Source of the DNA: JACVRW01 sp963803245
GTDB taxonomy: Bacteria > Actinomycetota > Thermoleophilia > Solirubrobacterales > Thermoleophilaceae
Assembly (NCBI GenBank): GCA_963803245.1
Contig: CAWDLI010000015.1
Location: 417,364-481,363, forward strand
Direction of reading: 5' to 3'
DNA: 64,000 nucleotides
Below, one piece after another: positions 49,673 through 58,183 of the stretch. The notes under the pieces are model-generated. The model was not told the DNA's origin. It saw only the letters and a program-made list of their open reading frames with translations, and made no database searches. The position numbers and the translations under genes were made by a program. Within the stretch, counting starts at the first letter, position 1; the number at the start of each line of letters is the position of its first letter.

Positions 49673-51373
49673 CTAGGAGGCGGCTGCCGCCTGCTCCTCG
49701 CGCTCGGGCTCGTCCTCGTCGTCGTCGTCGCCGCCCTCATCGCCGTCGTCGTCGCCGCTCGAGCGGCCCTCGTCGGTGCGCGCCTCGCGCTGGCGCTCGT
49801 CCTCGGAGACGATGCGGTCGGACTCGCCCTCCTCGATCGGGTTGCCCTCCGCGTCGAAGTCGGCGCCGAAGTCGTCGATCGCCTCGGCGATCGAGTCGCC
49901 CAGGTCCTTCTCGATGTCGTCCTCCCACTCGCCCTCGGCGACCTTGTCCATCAGCTCCTGCTTCTCGGAGTGGAGCCGCGCCAGCAGCATGTCGAGGAAC
50001 TCGGCCACGCGCTCTGTCTTGATCCGGTCGAGATAGCCGCCGGTGCCGGAGTAGATCGCCGCCACCTGGTCCTCGATCGACCACGGGTTGCGCTCGTCCT
50101 GGTTGAGCGTGGCCACGAGCCGCTCGCCGCGGGCGAGGGTCGCCTGCGTGTCGGCGTCGAGCTCCGACCCGAACTGCGCGAACGCCTCCAGCTCGCGGTA
50201 CTGCGAGAGCTCGAGACGCAGCCTGCCGGCGACCTTCTTCATCGGCTTGGTCTGCGCCGAGCCGCCCACGCGCGAGACGGAGATGCCCACGTTGATGGCG
50301 GGCCGCACGCCGGCCCGGAACAGGTCGGCCTCCAGGAAGATCTGGCCGTCCGTGATCGAGATGACGTTCGTGGGGATGTACGCGGACACGTCGCCCGCCT
50401 GCGTCTCGATGATCGGCAGCGCGGTGTGGGAGCCGCCCCCGAGCTCGTCGTTCAGCTTCACCGAGCGCTCCAGCAGGCGCGAGTGCAGGTAGAACACGTC
50501 GCCCGGATAGGCCTCGCGGCCCGGCGGGCGGCGCAGCAGCAGCGACATCTGGCGGTAGGCGTACGCGTGCTTGGTCAGGTCGTCGTAGACCACCAGCGAG
50601 TGTCCGCCCTCGTAGAGGAAGTGCTCGCCCATCGCGCAGCCGGCGTAGGGGGCCAGGAACTTGATCGGCGCCGCCTCGTCGGCGGGGGCCGCCACGATGA
50701 TCGTGTGCTCGAGCGCGCCCGCCTCCTCGAGCTGGCGCGCCACGTCCACGACCGTGGACATGCGCTGCCCGACCGCGACGTAGATGCACTTCACGTCGGT
50801 GTTCTTCTGATTGATGATCGCGTCGAGGCAGATCGAGGTCTTGCCGGTCTGGCGGTCGCCGATCACGAGCTCGCGCTGACCGCGCCCGACATTCGTCATG
50901 GCGTCGATCGGCTTGATGCCGGTCAGCAGCGGCTCCTTCACTCCCTGGCGCTGCACCACGCCGGGCGCCTTGAACTCCGCCGGCCTGGTCACGGTCGTGT
51001 TGATGTCGCCCTTGCCGTCGAGCGGGTTCCCGAGCGGGTCCACGATCCGCCCGAGGAGCTCCTCGCCCACCGGCACCTCGAGCAGGCGCCCGGTGCGCTT
51101 GACCTGGTCGCCCTCCTCGATCCTGTCCCAGGCGCCGAAGAGCACGGCGCCCACGTTGTCGGACTCGAGGTTCAGCGCCAGCCCGGTCACGTCGTGGGGA
51201 AGCTCGAGCAGCTCCATCGACATGCAGTTGTCGAGGCCGTGCATGCGCGAGATGCCGTCGGCCACGGACAGCACCGTGCCCACCTCGGACAGGTCCGCGC
51301 CGCCGTCCTCCAGCCCCTCGATGCGCTGCTTGAGGATGCTCGTGATCTCGTCTGGCTTGATCTGCACTTGCAA
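49673..51373 (-). CDS. atpA: F-type ATP synthase alpha subunit with acidic C-terminal tail
   Basis: 566 residues, compared with about 500-550 in most bacteria. GDRQTGKTSICLDAI (about residue 170) is the nucleotide-binding P-loop and the PAINVGISVSRVGGSAQ block near residue 365 is the classic alpha signature. From about residue 490 the protein runs into a low-complexity acidic tail (DDDGDEGGDDDDEDEPERE) ending in EQAAAAS. Non-catalytic nucleotide-binding subunit of F1. The tail lies at the outside base of F1, where mycobacterial alpha also has an extension that suppresses ATP hydrolysis; the sequences are not obviously related. Confidence 0.96.
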   Translation of the reverse strand: MQVQIKPDEITSILKQRIEGLEDGGADLSEVGTVLSVADGISRMHGLDNCMSMELLELPHDVTGLALNLESDNVGAVLFGAWDRIEEGDQVKRTGRLLEVPVGEELLGRIVDPLGNPLDGKGDINTTVTRPAEFKAPGVVQRQGVKEPLLTGIKPIDAMTNVGRGQRELVIGDRQTGKTSICLDAIINQKNTDVKCIYVAVGQRMSTVVDVARQLEEAGALEHTIIVAAPADEAAPIKFLAPYAGCAMGEHFLYEGGHSLVVYDDLTKHAYAYRQMSLLLRRPPGREAYPGDVFYLHSRLLERSVKLNDELGGGSHTALPIIETQAGDVSAYIPTNVISITDGQIFLEADLFRAGVRPAINVGISVSRVGGSAQTKPMKKVAGRLRLELSQYRELEAFAQFGSELDADTQATLARGERLVATLNQDERNPWSIEDQVAAIYSGTGGYLDRIKTERVAEFLDMLLARLHSEKQELMDKVAEGEWEDDIEKDLGDSIAEAIDDFGADFDAEGNPIEEGESDRIVSEDERQREARTDEGRSSGDDDGDEGGDDDDEDEPEREEQAAAAS

Positions 51374-51380
51374 AGTCTCC

Positions 51381-51914
51381 TTATGCGGCCTTCGTGACCT
51401 GTTTCCGTAGCTGTTCGAGTCTGTTTCGCACGCTCGCGTCGAGCACCATGTTCCCCACTCGCACCACCAAGCCCCCGAGCACGTCCGGGTCCACGTTGGA
51501 GCTCAGCTCCACCTTCTTGCCGGTCTGCTCCTCGATGCGCTTGCCGATGTCCTGCACGAGCCCGTCGTCCAGCTCCACGGCGCTCGTGACGCTGACCGGC
51601 AGCAGCTTGTTCCGCTCGGCCCAGAGGCCGTTGAACACGCGCCTGATCCGGGCCAGGACCGGCATCCGGTGGCGCTCCGCGAGCAGCTTCAGGAAGTTGA
51701 TGGTGTGCTCGTCGGCGTCGCTCACCAGGCGCTCGACCCCCTCCGCCTTCTCCTCCGAGGAGAAGTAGGGCGAGAAGAAGAAGAGCTGCAGGTTGCGGTC
51801 CTCGTCGAGGGCGTCCGCGAACTCGTTGAGCTCGTCGTGGACGCGGTCGAGCGCGTCGGCTTCATCCGCCGCCTCGAAGAGCGCCCGCGCATAGACCTCG
51901 GCGATCTCCTCCAT
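51381..51914 (-). CDS. atpH: F-type ATP synthase delta subunit
   Basis: 177 residues from ATG 51914. VYARALFEAADEADALDRVH at the N-terminus is the helical domain that binds the top of F1; the C-terminal block VDPDVLGGLVVRVGNMVLDASVRNRL contains the GG-x-R-x-G-x3-D-S pattern of OSCP/delta proteins. It joins F1 to the b-subunit stalk. Seven bases separate it from atpA and six from atpF. Confidence 0.94.
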   Translation of the reverse strand: MEEIAEVYARALFEAADEADALDRVHDELNEFADALDEDRNLQLFFFSPYFSSEEKAEGVERLVSDADEHTINFLKLLAERHRMPVLARIRRVFNGLWAERNKLLPVSVTSAVELDDGLVQDIGKRIEEQTGKKVELSSNVDPDVLGGLVVRVGNMVLDASVRNRLEQLRKQVTKAA

Positions 51915-51920
51915 CCGCGC

Positions 51921-52499
51921 CTACCGCCCGTTCGCTTCCTTGGAGAGCGCGGAGAAGTCGACCTCGCCGAGCGCCTCCTCCACGAGGCGGCGCTGGTCGT
52001 CGCCCGTCAGCGTCTTGCGCGTGACCTTCTCGGTCGCCGCGATCGTCAGGTTGGCGACCTCGCGGCGGATCTCCTCGAGCGAGCGCCTCGTCTCGGCCTC
52101 GATGTCGCGCCGGGCCGCCGCGAGCAGCTCCTCGCGCTGCTGGGTGGCCTGGGCCTTCGACTCGTCGTGGAGCGACTCCGCCGCCTTGCGCGCGCGGGCC
52201 ACGATGTCCTCCGACTGCTCCCGGGCCTCCTTCAGGCGGGCGCGGTACTCCTCGAGCAGCTCGTCGGCCTCCTGCTTCGTGCGCGTGGCCGACTCGATCG
52301 AGTCGTCGATCGCCTTGCGGCGCCGGTCGAGCGCCTCGGCTATGCGCGGGAACGCGACCTTGTTCAGCACGTAGAGCGTCACGCCGAAGGCGATCAGCGT
52401 CCAGATCATCACCCCGAGCTCGATCGAGATGAGCGGGTTGCTCTCGTCCTCCTCCGGGTGGGCCTGGGCGATCAGCGAGATGACGTTCACGATCTCCAC
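51921..52499 (-). CDS. atpF: F-type ATP synthase b subunit
   Basis: 192 residues from GTG 52499. An unusual hydrophilic N-terminal loop (AQAHPEEDESNPL) follows a short apolar start; the membrane helix is at about residues 26-50 (SIELGVMIWTLIAFGVTLYV) and the rest is a long charged helix (KEAREQSEDIVARARKAAES) that forms the peripheral stalk. One copy is present, so the stalk is probably a homodimer. Seven bases separate it from atpE. Confidence 0.94.
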   Translation of the reverse strand: MEIVNVISLIAQAHPEEDESNPLISIELGVMIWTLIAFGVTLYVLNKVAFPRIAEALDRRRKAIDDSIESATRTKQEADELLEEYRARLKEAREQSEDIVARARKAAESLHDESKAQATQQREELLAAARRDIEAETRRSLEEIRREVANLTIAATEKVTRKTLTGDDQRRLVEEALGEVDFSALSKEANGR

Positions 52500-52506
52500 T
52501 GGCGGC

Positions 52507-52776
52507 CTAGAGGAAGAAGGCGATGAGGCCGAAGATGAAGGTGTAGAAGGCCACGGCCTCGGTCAGCGCGAAGCCGAGCCACTGGATGCTCGTGATCTCC
52601 TCGCGCATCTCCGGCTGACGGGTGACCGACTCGATCACCTTTCCGAAGATGAACCCGACGCCGATGCCGGCGCCGATCGATCCGAGCCCGGCGCCGATGC
52701 CGAGAGCGATGGCCCTGAGGCCATCGTCGGTGACGCCCGTGGTCTCCTGGGCGATTGGGAGTGCTATGTCGAGCAT
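52507..52776 (-). CDS. atpE: F-type ATP synthase c subunit
   Basis: 89 residues from ATG 52776, with the strong Shine-Dalgarno AAGGAGGAT, as expected for the subunit needed in most copies. Helix 1 is glycine-rich (GIGAGLGSIGAGIGVGFIFG), the polar turn is RQPE, and helix 2 carries the ion-binding glutamate in FALTEAVAFYTF. The residue after the glutamate is Ala rather than Ser/Thr and no Gln is present in helix 1 at the sodium site, so proton coupling is predicted. Confidence 0.95.
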   Translation of the reverse strand: MLDIALPIAQETTGVTDDGLRAIALGIGAGLGSIGAGIGVGFIFGKVIESVTRQPEMREEITSIQWLGFALTEAVAFYTFIFGLIAFFL

Positions 52777-52798
52777 TGGGTTGAGATCCTCCTTGAGA

Positions 52799-53698
52799 TC
52801 AGTGGCTTGCGGCGGTCGCCTCGCCGAAGTAGATGGATGCCAGGGTTGCGAAGATGAATGCCTGGAGCGTGGCCACCAGGCCGACCTCCAGCAGGAAGAA
52901 GATGATCGCGAGGGGCAGGGTGAGCCAGCCGAGCGCGGCGATGCCCAGGATGACCGCCAGGCCGCCGCCCATGAACAGGATCAGCATGTGGCCGGCGAGG
53001 ATGTTGGCGAACAGTCGCACGGAGAGCGAGATGATCCGGACGAACTGCGAGATCGCCTCGATCACGAAGATCGGCCCCTTCAGCACCCCCGGGGTCCCGG
53101 ACGGGATCCAGCCCTTCACGTAGGCCACGAAGCCCTTGGCCCGGATGCCCTCCGCCTGGTACGCGAACCAGACCACCAGCGTGAGGATGATCGGCACCGA
53201 GATGTTGGCCGTGGCCGCGTAGAGCGCGAGCGTGGGCACCTCGAGCCCGAAGATGTTCGTGCTGTGCTCGGTGTTCGTGGGCAGCGGCAGGTAGCCGATC
53301 AGGTTCGAGATCCAGATGAAGAAGAAGAGCGTGGCCACGAACGGGAACCAGCGCAGGGACATCTCGCGCGACATGTTGTTGCGCGCGATGTTGTTGTAGG
53401 TGAGGTCGTACAGCGCCTCCATCGCGGTCTGAACGCGGTTCGGCTTGTCGGTCATCCGCTTGGCGATGTAGGTCATGATCACCGTCGTGAGCACGCAGGC
53501 GATCGTGAGGTAGAGCACCGCCTTGTTGATGCTCATGTCCACCGGGCCGAACTCCAGGCTGACCCAGGGATCGAGCTTGAACTCGTCGGTGGGCGTGAAC
53601 TCCTCGTTCTTGCCGTTGCTCCCGAGCACGAGCACCAGCACCACGGCGATCAGGAGGTAGAGCCCGAGGGCGATGAAGGCCTTGGCCTTGGTGGTCAT
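52799..53698 (-). CDS. atpB: F-type ATP synthase a subunit
   Basis: 299 residues from ATG 53698. A first helix at about residues 5-27, then an outer region (DEFKLDPWVSLEFGPVDMSI), helices 2-4 and RLFANILAGHMLILF, where the arginine is the essential residue facing the c-ring; the C-terminal helix ends in IYFGEATAASH. Forms the proton half-channels of Fo. It starts four bases after the stop of the small AtpI-like gene and ends 22 bases before atpE. Confidence 0.95.
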   Translation of the reverse strand: MTTKAKAFIALGLYLLIAVVLVLVLGSNGKNEEFTPTDEFKLDPWVSLEFGPVDMSINKAVLYLTIACVLTTVIMTYIAKRMTDKPNRVQTAMEALYDLTYNNIARNNMSREMSLRWFPFVATLFFFIWISNLIGYLPLPTNTEHSTNIFGLEVPTLALYAATANISVPIILTLVVWFAYQAEGIRAKGFVAYVKGWIPSGTPGVLKGPIFVIEAISQFVRIISLSVRLFANILAGHMLILFMGGGLAVILGIAALGWLTLPLAIIFFLLEVGLVATLQAFIFATLASIYFGEATAASH

Positions 53699-53702
53699 GG
53701 CG

Positions 53703-54128
53703 CTACTGCCCCTCCATGCTGCGCGAGATCATGAAGGCGGTGAACCATGCCTGGAACGTGACCAGGGTGAGCACAGCGGCGGGAAGCCCGGAATCCCGGT
53801 CGATCAGGCCGATGGCCAGAACCCCGAGCATCAGGAACCAGATGCGGCCCATGAGGCTGGCCGTCATGAGCCCGATGGAGGCGCGAGGGTTCGTGGTGGT
53901 GCGGGCCCGGCGCTCGACCAGGGTCTGCACGCCGCGCTGGAAGAGCCATATCCCCGTCACCCCCGCCCATGCGAACAGCGGCCACCCCGCCGCCACGAAC
54001 ACCGGCAGTGCGAGCGCGAGGACGAGCACGTCCAGGAACCGCACCGCGCGCAGCGAGAGCGGTGCATCGGTTGTCTTGAGTGCGTGCGTTGCCAAGAGGG
54101 TGCCGACGGCGAGCCGTCTGCGAGGCAA
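53703..54128 (-). CDS. Small membrane protein at the head of the atp operon (AtpI position)
   Basis: About 141 residues from TTG 54128; TTG 54095 (LATHALKTTDAP) is another start. Neither has a clear ribosome site. Four hydrophobic segments are seen (about residues 30-46, 48-64, 88-107, 112-130), with RRARTTTNPRASIGLMTASL between the second and third. AtpI proteins at this place aid c-ring assembly in some bacteria and are very variable; sequence identity to AtpI is not obvious, so the call rests on position, size and topology. Co-transcription with atpB is very likely given the four-base gap. Confidence 0.65.
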   Translation of the reverse strand: MPRRRLAVGTLLATHALKTTDAPLSLRAVRFLDVLVLALALPVFVAAGWPLFAWAGVTGIWLFQRGVQTLVERRARTTTNPRASIGLMTASLMGRIWFLMLGVLAIGLIDRDSGLPAAVLTLVTFQAWFTAFMISRSMEGQ

Positions 54129-54166
54129 ACCGGGCGGTCGCCTCGGCTCCTCCGCCGGGGCAGCTT

Positions 54167-54194
54167 ACGGTACAGGAGCGAAGGACTTTGTGAC
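54167..54194 (-). promoter_or_regulatory. Candidate promoter of the atp operon
   Basis: On the minus strand GTCACA (4 of 6 to TTGACA; bases 54194-54189) and TACCGT (3 of 6 to TATAAT; bases 54172-54167) are 16 bases apart. The -35 element lies inside the first copy of the tandem repeat described separately. The AtpI-like start would be about 30 bases downstream of the predicted RNA start. Weak prediction. Confidence 0.3.
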
Positions 54195-54205
54195 TACTTT
54201 GTGAC
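54185..54205. repeat. Tandem 10-bp repeat ACTTTGTGAC in the atp promoter region
   Basis: Two exact copies of ACTTTGTGAC (54185-54194 and 54196-54205) separated by one base, so the period is 11 bases, about one DNA turn. They lie 60-80 bases before the first atp gene and overlap the best -35 candidate. This spacing suits two molecules of a regulator bound on one face of the helix. Direct, not inverted, so it differs from CRP and Rex operators. Confidence 0.6.
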
Positions 54206-54252
54206 AGTTGCCGCGGACATGTCCTGACGCCCCTCGCTCACGCTGGAGCGCC

Positions 54253-55890
54253 TTAGTGGCTCTCCGCCACTTCCTGCGTTCGCTCCTCCTGCTGCTCCCG
54301 CTCGAGGGCGTTGAGGAACGCGTCGACCACCTTGCCGTCGAACTGCGATCCCGAGCCGGCGCGCAGCTCCTCGCGCGCGGCCTCGCGGCCCAGGGCCTCT
54401 CGGTAGACGCGGCCGCGGGTCATCGCCTCGTAGGCGTCGGCCACCGCGAGGATCCTCGCCTCGAGCGGAATCTCGTCCCCCGACAGCCCGGACGGGTAGC
54501 CCTTTCCGTCCGGGCGCTCGTGGTGGGCGAGCACCCATGCGCGCAGGTCTGCCAGCTCAGGTCGCGACAGGAGCTGGGCCGCGATCTCCGGGTGCGTCCG
54601 GAGCTCGCGCCAGTCGTCCTCCCCCAGCGGCCCGGTCTTCACGAGCACGGGATCGGACACTCCGATCTTGCCGACGTCGTGGAGCACCCCGGCCACGCGG
54701 ACGCGTTCCACGCGCTCGGCGTCCAGGCCGAGCTCCACCGCGGTGATCCGCGCGTAGCGGCCCACGGTCCGCGAGTGCACGGCGTTGCCGGTGTCGCGCA
54801 CGTCGAGCGCCTCGGCCAGGGACATCAGCGGCGCGAGCTGCAGGTCGCCGCCCTGCGAGCCGGAGGCCCGCGCCAGCACGCGCGCGACCTCCGGACTGTA
54901 GATCGCGGTGCGGTCCTTGCCGAGGTCCTTTGCGGCGTACAGCGCCCGGTCGGCGGCGCGCATCAGCGCGCGCAGATCCTGGCCATGCTCCGGGTAGGTG
55001 GCCACGCCGAAGCTGATGGTCACGCCCAGCGGGTCGTCGGCAAAGCTGCGGTGGGTGGCGCGGCGCAGGCGCTCGGCCACCAGGAACGCGCCGCGCTCGT
55101 CGGTCTGGGGAAGCAGGAGCGAGAACTCCTCGCCGCCGATCCGGGCGGGCGTGTCGATCCGGCGCTTCCACTTGAGCATGTCCTCCGCGACCTGGCGGAG
55201 CACGCCGTCGCCGGCCTCGTGCCCGAAGCGGTCGTTCACGCCCTTGAAGCCGTCCAGATCCCCAAGGAGCACGGATAGACGTTCGTTCGAGCGGTGCGCC
55301 CGCTCGAGCTCGTTCTCGAACAGCTCCTCGAACGCGCGTCTGTTCAGGAGGCCGGTGAGCGGGTCGGTGCGGGCGGCATCGTCGAGCGAGGCCACGAGCG
55401 CGTCGATCCTGCCGCGCTGGTAGGCCACGAGCACTCCCGCCACGACGCCCACGCCGACCACCATCAGCCAGTGCTGAGCGGGGCGGTCGTCCGGAACGAT
55501 CGCCAGCACCCCGGCGTAGGCGACCCCCACGAACCCCATCTGTAGAGCGGCGCTCCCTCGGCTCAGCAGGTAGAACGCCTCGACGGCCACCCACAGATAG
55601 AAGAGGCCGAAGAAGCTCGCGCCGCTGCCCTCGCACCAGACCAGCACCGTGACCAGCCCGGTGCCCAGCGACAGCACCATGGGGATCGCCACGCTGGGGA
55701 GGCGATCCCGCAGGACGTAGAGCACGCCACCGGCCAGATAGGCGACGATGGCGACCGCGATCAACCCCTCGACGTTGTCCAGCTCGTAGGGCAGCGCGAT
55801 TGAGGCGAGCACCAGGGTGCCCCCGGCGAGGTAGAAGTACGACAGCGTGCGCGCCATCGCCGGTCGCCCGATGATCCCCTCCGGCACCAT
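54253..55890 (-). CDS. Membrane-bound GGDEF / HD-GYP c-di-GMP protein (first of a tandem pair)
   Basis: 545 residues from ATG 55890 (ATG 55920 and 55857 are also in frame). Six hydrophobic segments in the first 170 residues form a sensor-like membrane domain. The GGDEF domain follows: DPLTGLLNRRAFEEL, then ARIGGEEFSLLLP with an intact active site and an RRID inhibitory site five residues before it. The HD-GYP domain has HDVGKIG, HPEIAAQLL and HHERPDGKGYPSGLSG, all residues for c-di-GMP hydrolysis. One polypeptide can thus make and degrade the messenger. It lies head to tail with a paralogue at 55964, 73 bases apart, and follows the atp operon region on the same strand. Confidence 0.88.
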   Translation of the reverse strand: MVPEGIIGRPAMARTLSYFYLAGGTLVLASIALPYELDNVEGLIAVAIVAYLAGGVLYVLRDRLPSVAIPMVLSLGTGLVTVLVWCEGSGASFFGLFYLWVAVEAFYLLSRGSAALQMGFVGVAYAGVLAIVPDDRPAQHWLMVVGVGVVAGVLVAYQRGRIDALVASLDDAARTDPLTGLLNRRAFEELFENELERAHRSNERLSVLLGDLDGFKGVNDRFGHEAGDGVLRQVAEDMLKWKRRIDTPARIGGEEFSLLLPQTDERGAFLVAERLRRATHRSFADDPLGVTISFGVATYPEHGQDLRALMRAADRALYAAKDLGKDRTAIYSPEVARVLARASGSQGGDLQLAPLMSLAEALDVRDTGNAVHSRTVGRYARITAVELGLDAERVERVRVAGVLHDVGKIGVSDPVLVKTGPLGEDDWRELRTHPEIAAQLLSRPELADLRAWVLAHHERPDGKGYPSGLSGDEIPLEARILAVADAYEAMTRGRVYREALGREAAREELRAGSGSQFDGKVVDAFLNALEREQQEERTQEVAESH

Positions 55891-55963
55891 GCGCTCAGCC
55901 CTAGACCGCCCCACGCCCATGGGGCCTCTATCGGAACCGCCGAGTCCCGGCGTGAGGAATCAG

Positions 55964-57608
55964 TCAGACGACTCGCAGCAGGGCCTCGACCACGGCCCCG
56001 TCGAACTGCCGGTCGGTCCAGCGGCGCAGCTCCTCCGCGGCCTCCTCCGAGGACCGCGCGCCCCGGTGGGGGCGCTCCCGGGTCATCGCCTCGTAGGCGT
56101 CCGCGACCGCGAGGATCCGGGCCTCGACGGGCAGGTCGTCCGCCGACAGCCCGCTCGGATAGCCGCGCCCGTCCGGACGCTCGTGGTGGAAGAGGATCCA
56201 GGAGCGGATGTCGTCGAACTCCGTCGTCTCCACCATCCGCGCGCCGATCTCCGGATGGGACTGGACCCAGGACCAATCCCGGTCGCTGAGCGGTCCGCGC
56301 TTGCGGGCCAGGGCGTCCGGTATCCCCACACGCCCGACGTCGTGGAGGATGCCCGCCAGCCGCACCCGCTCCACGGTGTCCGGCGGAAGGCCGAGCTCGC
56401 GCGCCGTTAGCTCGGCGAACCGGCCGACGCGCTGCGAATGGCTCGAGCTCCCGGTGTCCCTGATGTCCAGGGCCTCGGCGATGCTCAGCAGCGAGGCCAG
56501 CCCCACCCGTGGCTCGCCGCCGGCGCGCGGCGCGGGCCCGGCCGCGCCGGACACCTCGGCGCTCGAGATCACCGTCCGGTCGCGGCCCAGCCCCTTCGCC
56601 GCCTGGAGCGCCTGGTCCGCCGCTCGGAGCAGCCCCTCGGCCGAGCTGCCGTGGACCGGGAACGTGGCGATCCCGAGGCTGATCGTGAGCCGCTGGCCGG
56701 CGGCCTCGGACGCGGTCGCCACGTCCACCCGCGCGCGCTCGGCCAGCATGTAGGCGCCGTGTTCGTCGCAGTCGGGCGCGATCAGGGCGAACTCCTCGCC
56801 CCCCACCCGCGCCGCGCTGTCGAAGCTCCGCTTCACGGCCCGGAATGCGGCCGCCACGGCGCGCAGCGCTTGGTCCCCGGCCGCATGCCCCAGCGTCTCG
56901 TTCACGCGCGCGAGGCCGTCCACGTCGGCCACGATGAGGCTGAGCGGAGCGTTGCTGCGCCGGGCCCGCTCCAGCTCGATGTCGAAGCCGTCCTCGAAGC
57001 CGCGGCGGTTCAGAAGCTCGGTGAGCGGGTCGCGGTTGGCGAACTGGGCGAGGCGCTCGATCGTTCCTACGAGCCGGTCGCGGAGCAGCGCCACCACGAG
57101 CCCGCCGATCGCCAGCGTGCCCACGGACGCCAGCCAGCCGTCCACCTGGGTCTGGCCGGTGTCCTCGAGCGAGAGCACGATCGCGTAGCCCGCCGCGATC
57201 AGGACCATGTGCACGAGCGCCGGGCGCAGCCGGAAGAAGTAGAAGACGAAGATCGTGATCCAGAGGAACGGGAGCGGCGGGTAGGCGTGGCCCGTGCCCC
57301 AGGCGTACACGGCGGCGCTCGCCAGCGCCGTGCCGAGCACGGCGACCACGTGGAACCCGGCGACGGGCATGCGGTCGCCGGTAGAGCACGAGCGCCAGCG
57401 CCAGCGCGGCGGCGAGCACCGACACGATCACGAGCAGGTCCTCGTCGTGGACCGCCGCGTCCGGGGTCACCGCCGAGATCAGCCCGAAGAACGCCCCGAG
57501 CAGGCAGAAGAGCGCGCCCGTGCGCGCGGTCCGTGCGCGCACGCCGGGCGCCTCACCACCCCATGTGGAGTCACGCAAGCGGATACGCTCGCGCAAAGGC
57601 GGATCCAA
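55964..57608 (-). CDS. Membrane-bound GGDEF / HD-GYP c-di-GMP protein, paralogue of 54253; frameshift near 57,378
   Basis: From TTG 57608 (AGGAGG five bases before) the frame gives a basic tail and two helices ending ALALALVLYR; the continuing frame has MPVAGFHVVAVLGTALAS and all the rest. The two meet near 57,375-57,380, where two bases are missing or one is extra (TACCGGCGACCGC). The repaired protein has about 547 residues. GGDEF part: DPLTELLNRRGFEDG, RSFD inhibitory site, ARVGGEEFALIAP. HD-GYP part: HDVGRVG, HPEIGARMV, HHERPDGRGYPSGLSA. All active-site residues are kept. Same architecture as the next gene downstream, so the pair came from a duplication. Confidence 0.82.
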
Positions 57609-57710
57609 ATGGTCCTCCTATCGACCGTGTCGGTTGGCCTCCCGTCACGGCGGCGGCGGGGGTCCTCGTCTGGCCACTATAAGTCTGCCCTTTGGCGCCT
57701 GCGACGATCC

Positions 57711-58151
57711 ATGGACGAATTGTGGATACAGCGACAGATCGACCTTTCGCCGCGTCCGCGCGGCTTCCATCTCGTCACGTCCGAGGTCGTGGACGCGGTG
57801 CCCGAGCTGTCCCGGCTGGAGGTCGGCGTCGTGCTCGTGTTCATCCAGCACACGTCCGCCTCGCTGACGCTCAACGAGAACGCCAGTCCTGACGTCCGGC
57901 GCGACTTCGCGGCGTGGTTCGACCGCGCCGTACCGGATGGCGCCCCCTACTTCGCGCACACCCTCGAGGGCCCGGACGACATGCCGGCGCACATCAAGTC
58001 CTCGCTCACCGGAAGCTCGCTGACCATCCCGGTGGCCCGCGGCCGGCTCGCGCTCGGCACCTGGCAGGGGATCTATCTCTGCGAGCACCGCGACGGCGGG
58101 GGCTCCCGGCGCCTGGTGGTCACTGCCTTCGGGCAGCCCTCGTCGTCCTAG
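57711..58151 (+). CDS. YjbQ (UPF0047) family protein
   Basis: 146 residues from ATG 57711. GVVLVFIQHTSASLTLNENA (about residue 45) with its histidine, YFAHTLEGPDDMPAHIKSSL and LGTWQGIYLCEHRDGG are the family blocks and the length is usual. E. coli YjbQ shows a weak thiamine phosphate synthase activity, but the true function is open. No Shine-Dalgarno site is visible; TATAAG at 57678-57683 could be a -10 element giving a leader of about 20 bases. It is divergent from the GGDEF/HD-GYP gene and is followed by the cupin gene. Confidence 0.85.
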   Translation: MDELWIQRQIDLSPRPRGFHLVTSEVVDAVPELSRLEVGVVLVFIQHTSASLTLNENASPDVRRDFAAWFDRAVPDGAPYFAHTLEGPDDMPAHIKSSLTGSSLTIPVARGRLALGTWQGIYLCEHRDGGGSRRLVVTAFGQPSSS

Positions 58152-58183
58152 GATTGGCGCTCCGCCAACCGAGGAGGAGACCA

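Noticed and set aside
52507..52776. Sodium-dependent ATP synthase.
   Set aside because: The c subunit lacks the Gln and Ser/Thr ligands of the sodium site around its glutamate.
54185..54205. Rex or CRP operator before the atp operon.
   Set aside because: Both need inverted half-sites; here the TGTGAC units are direct repeats.
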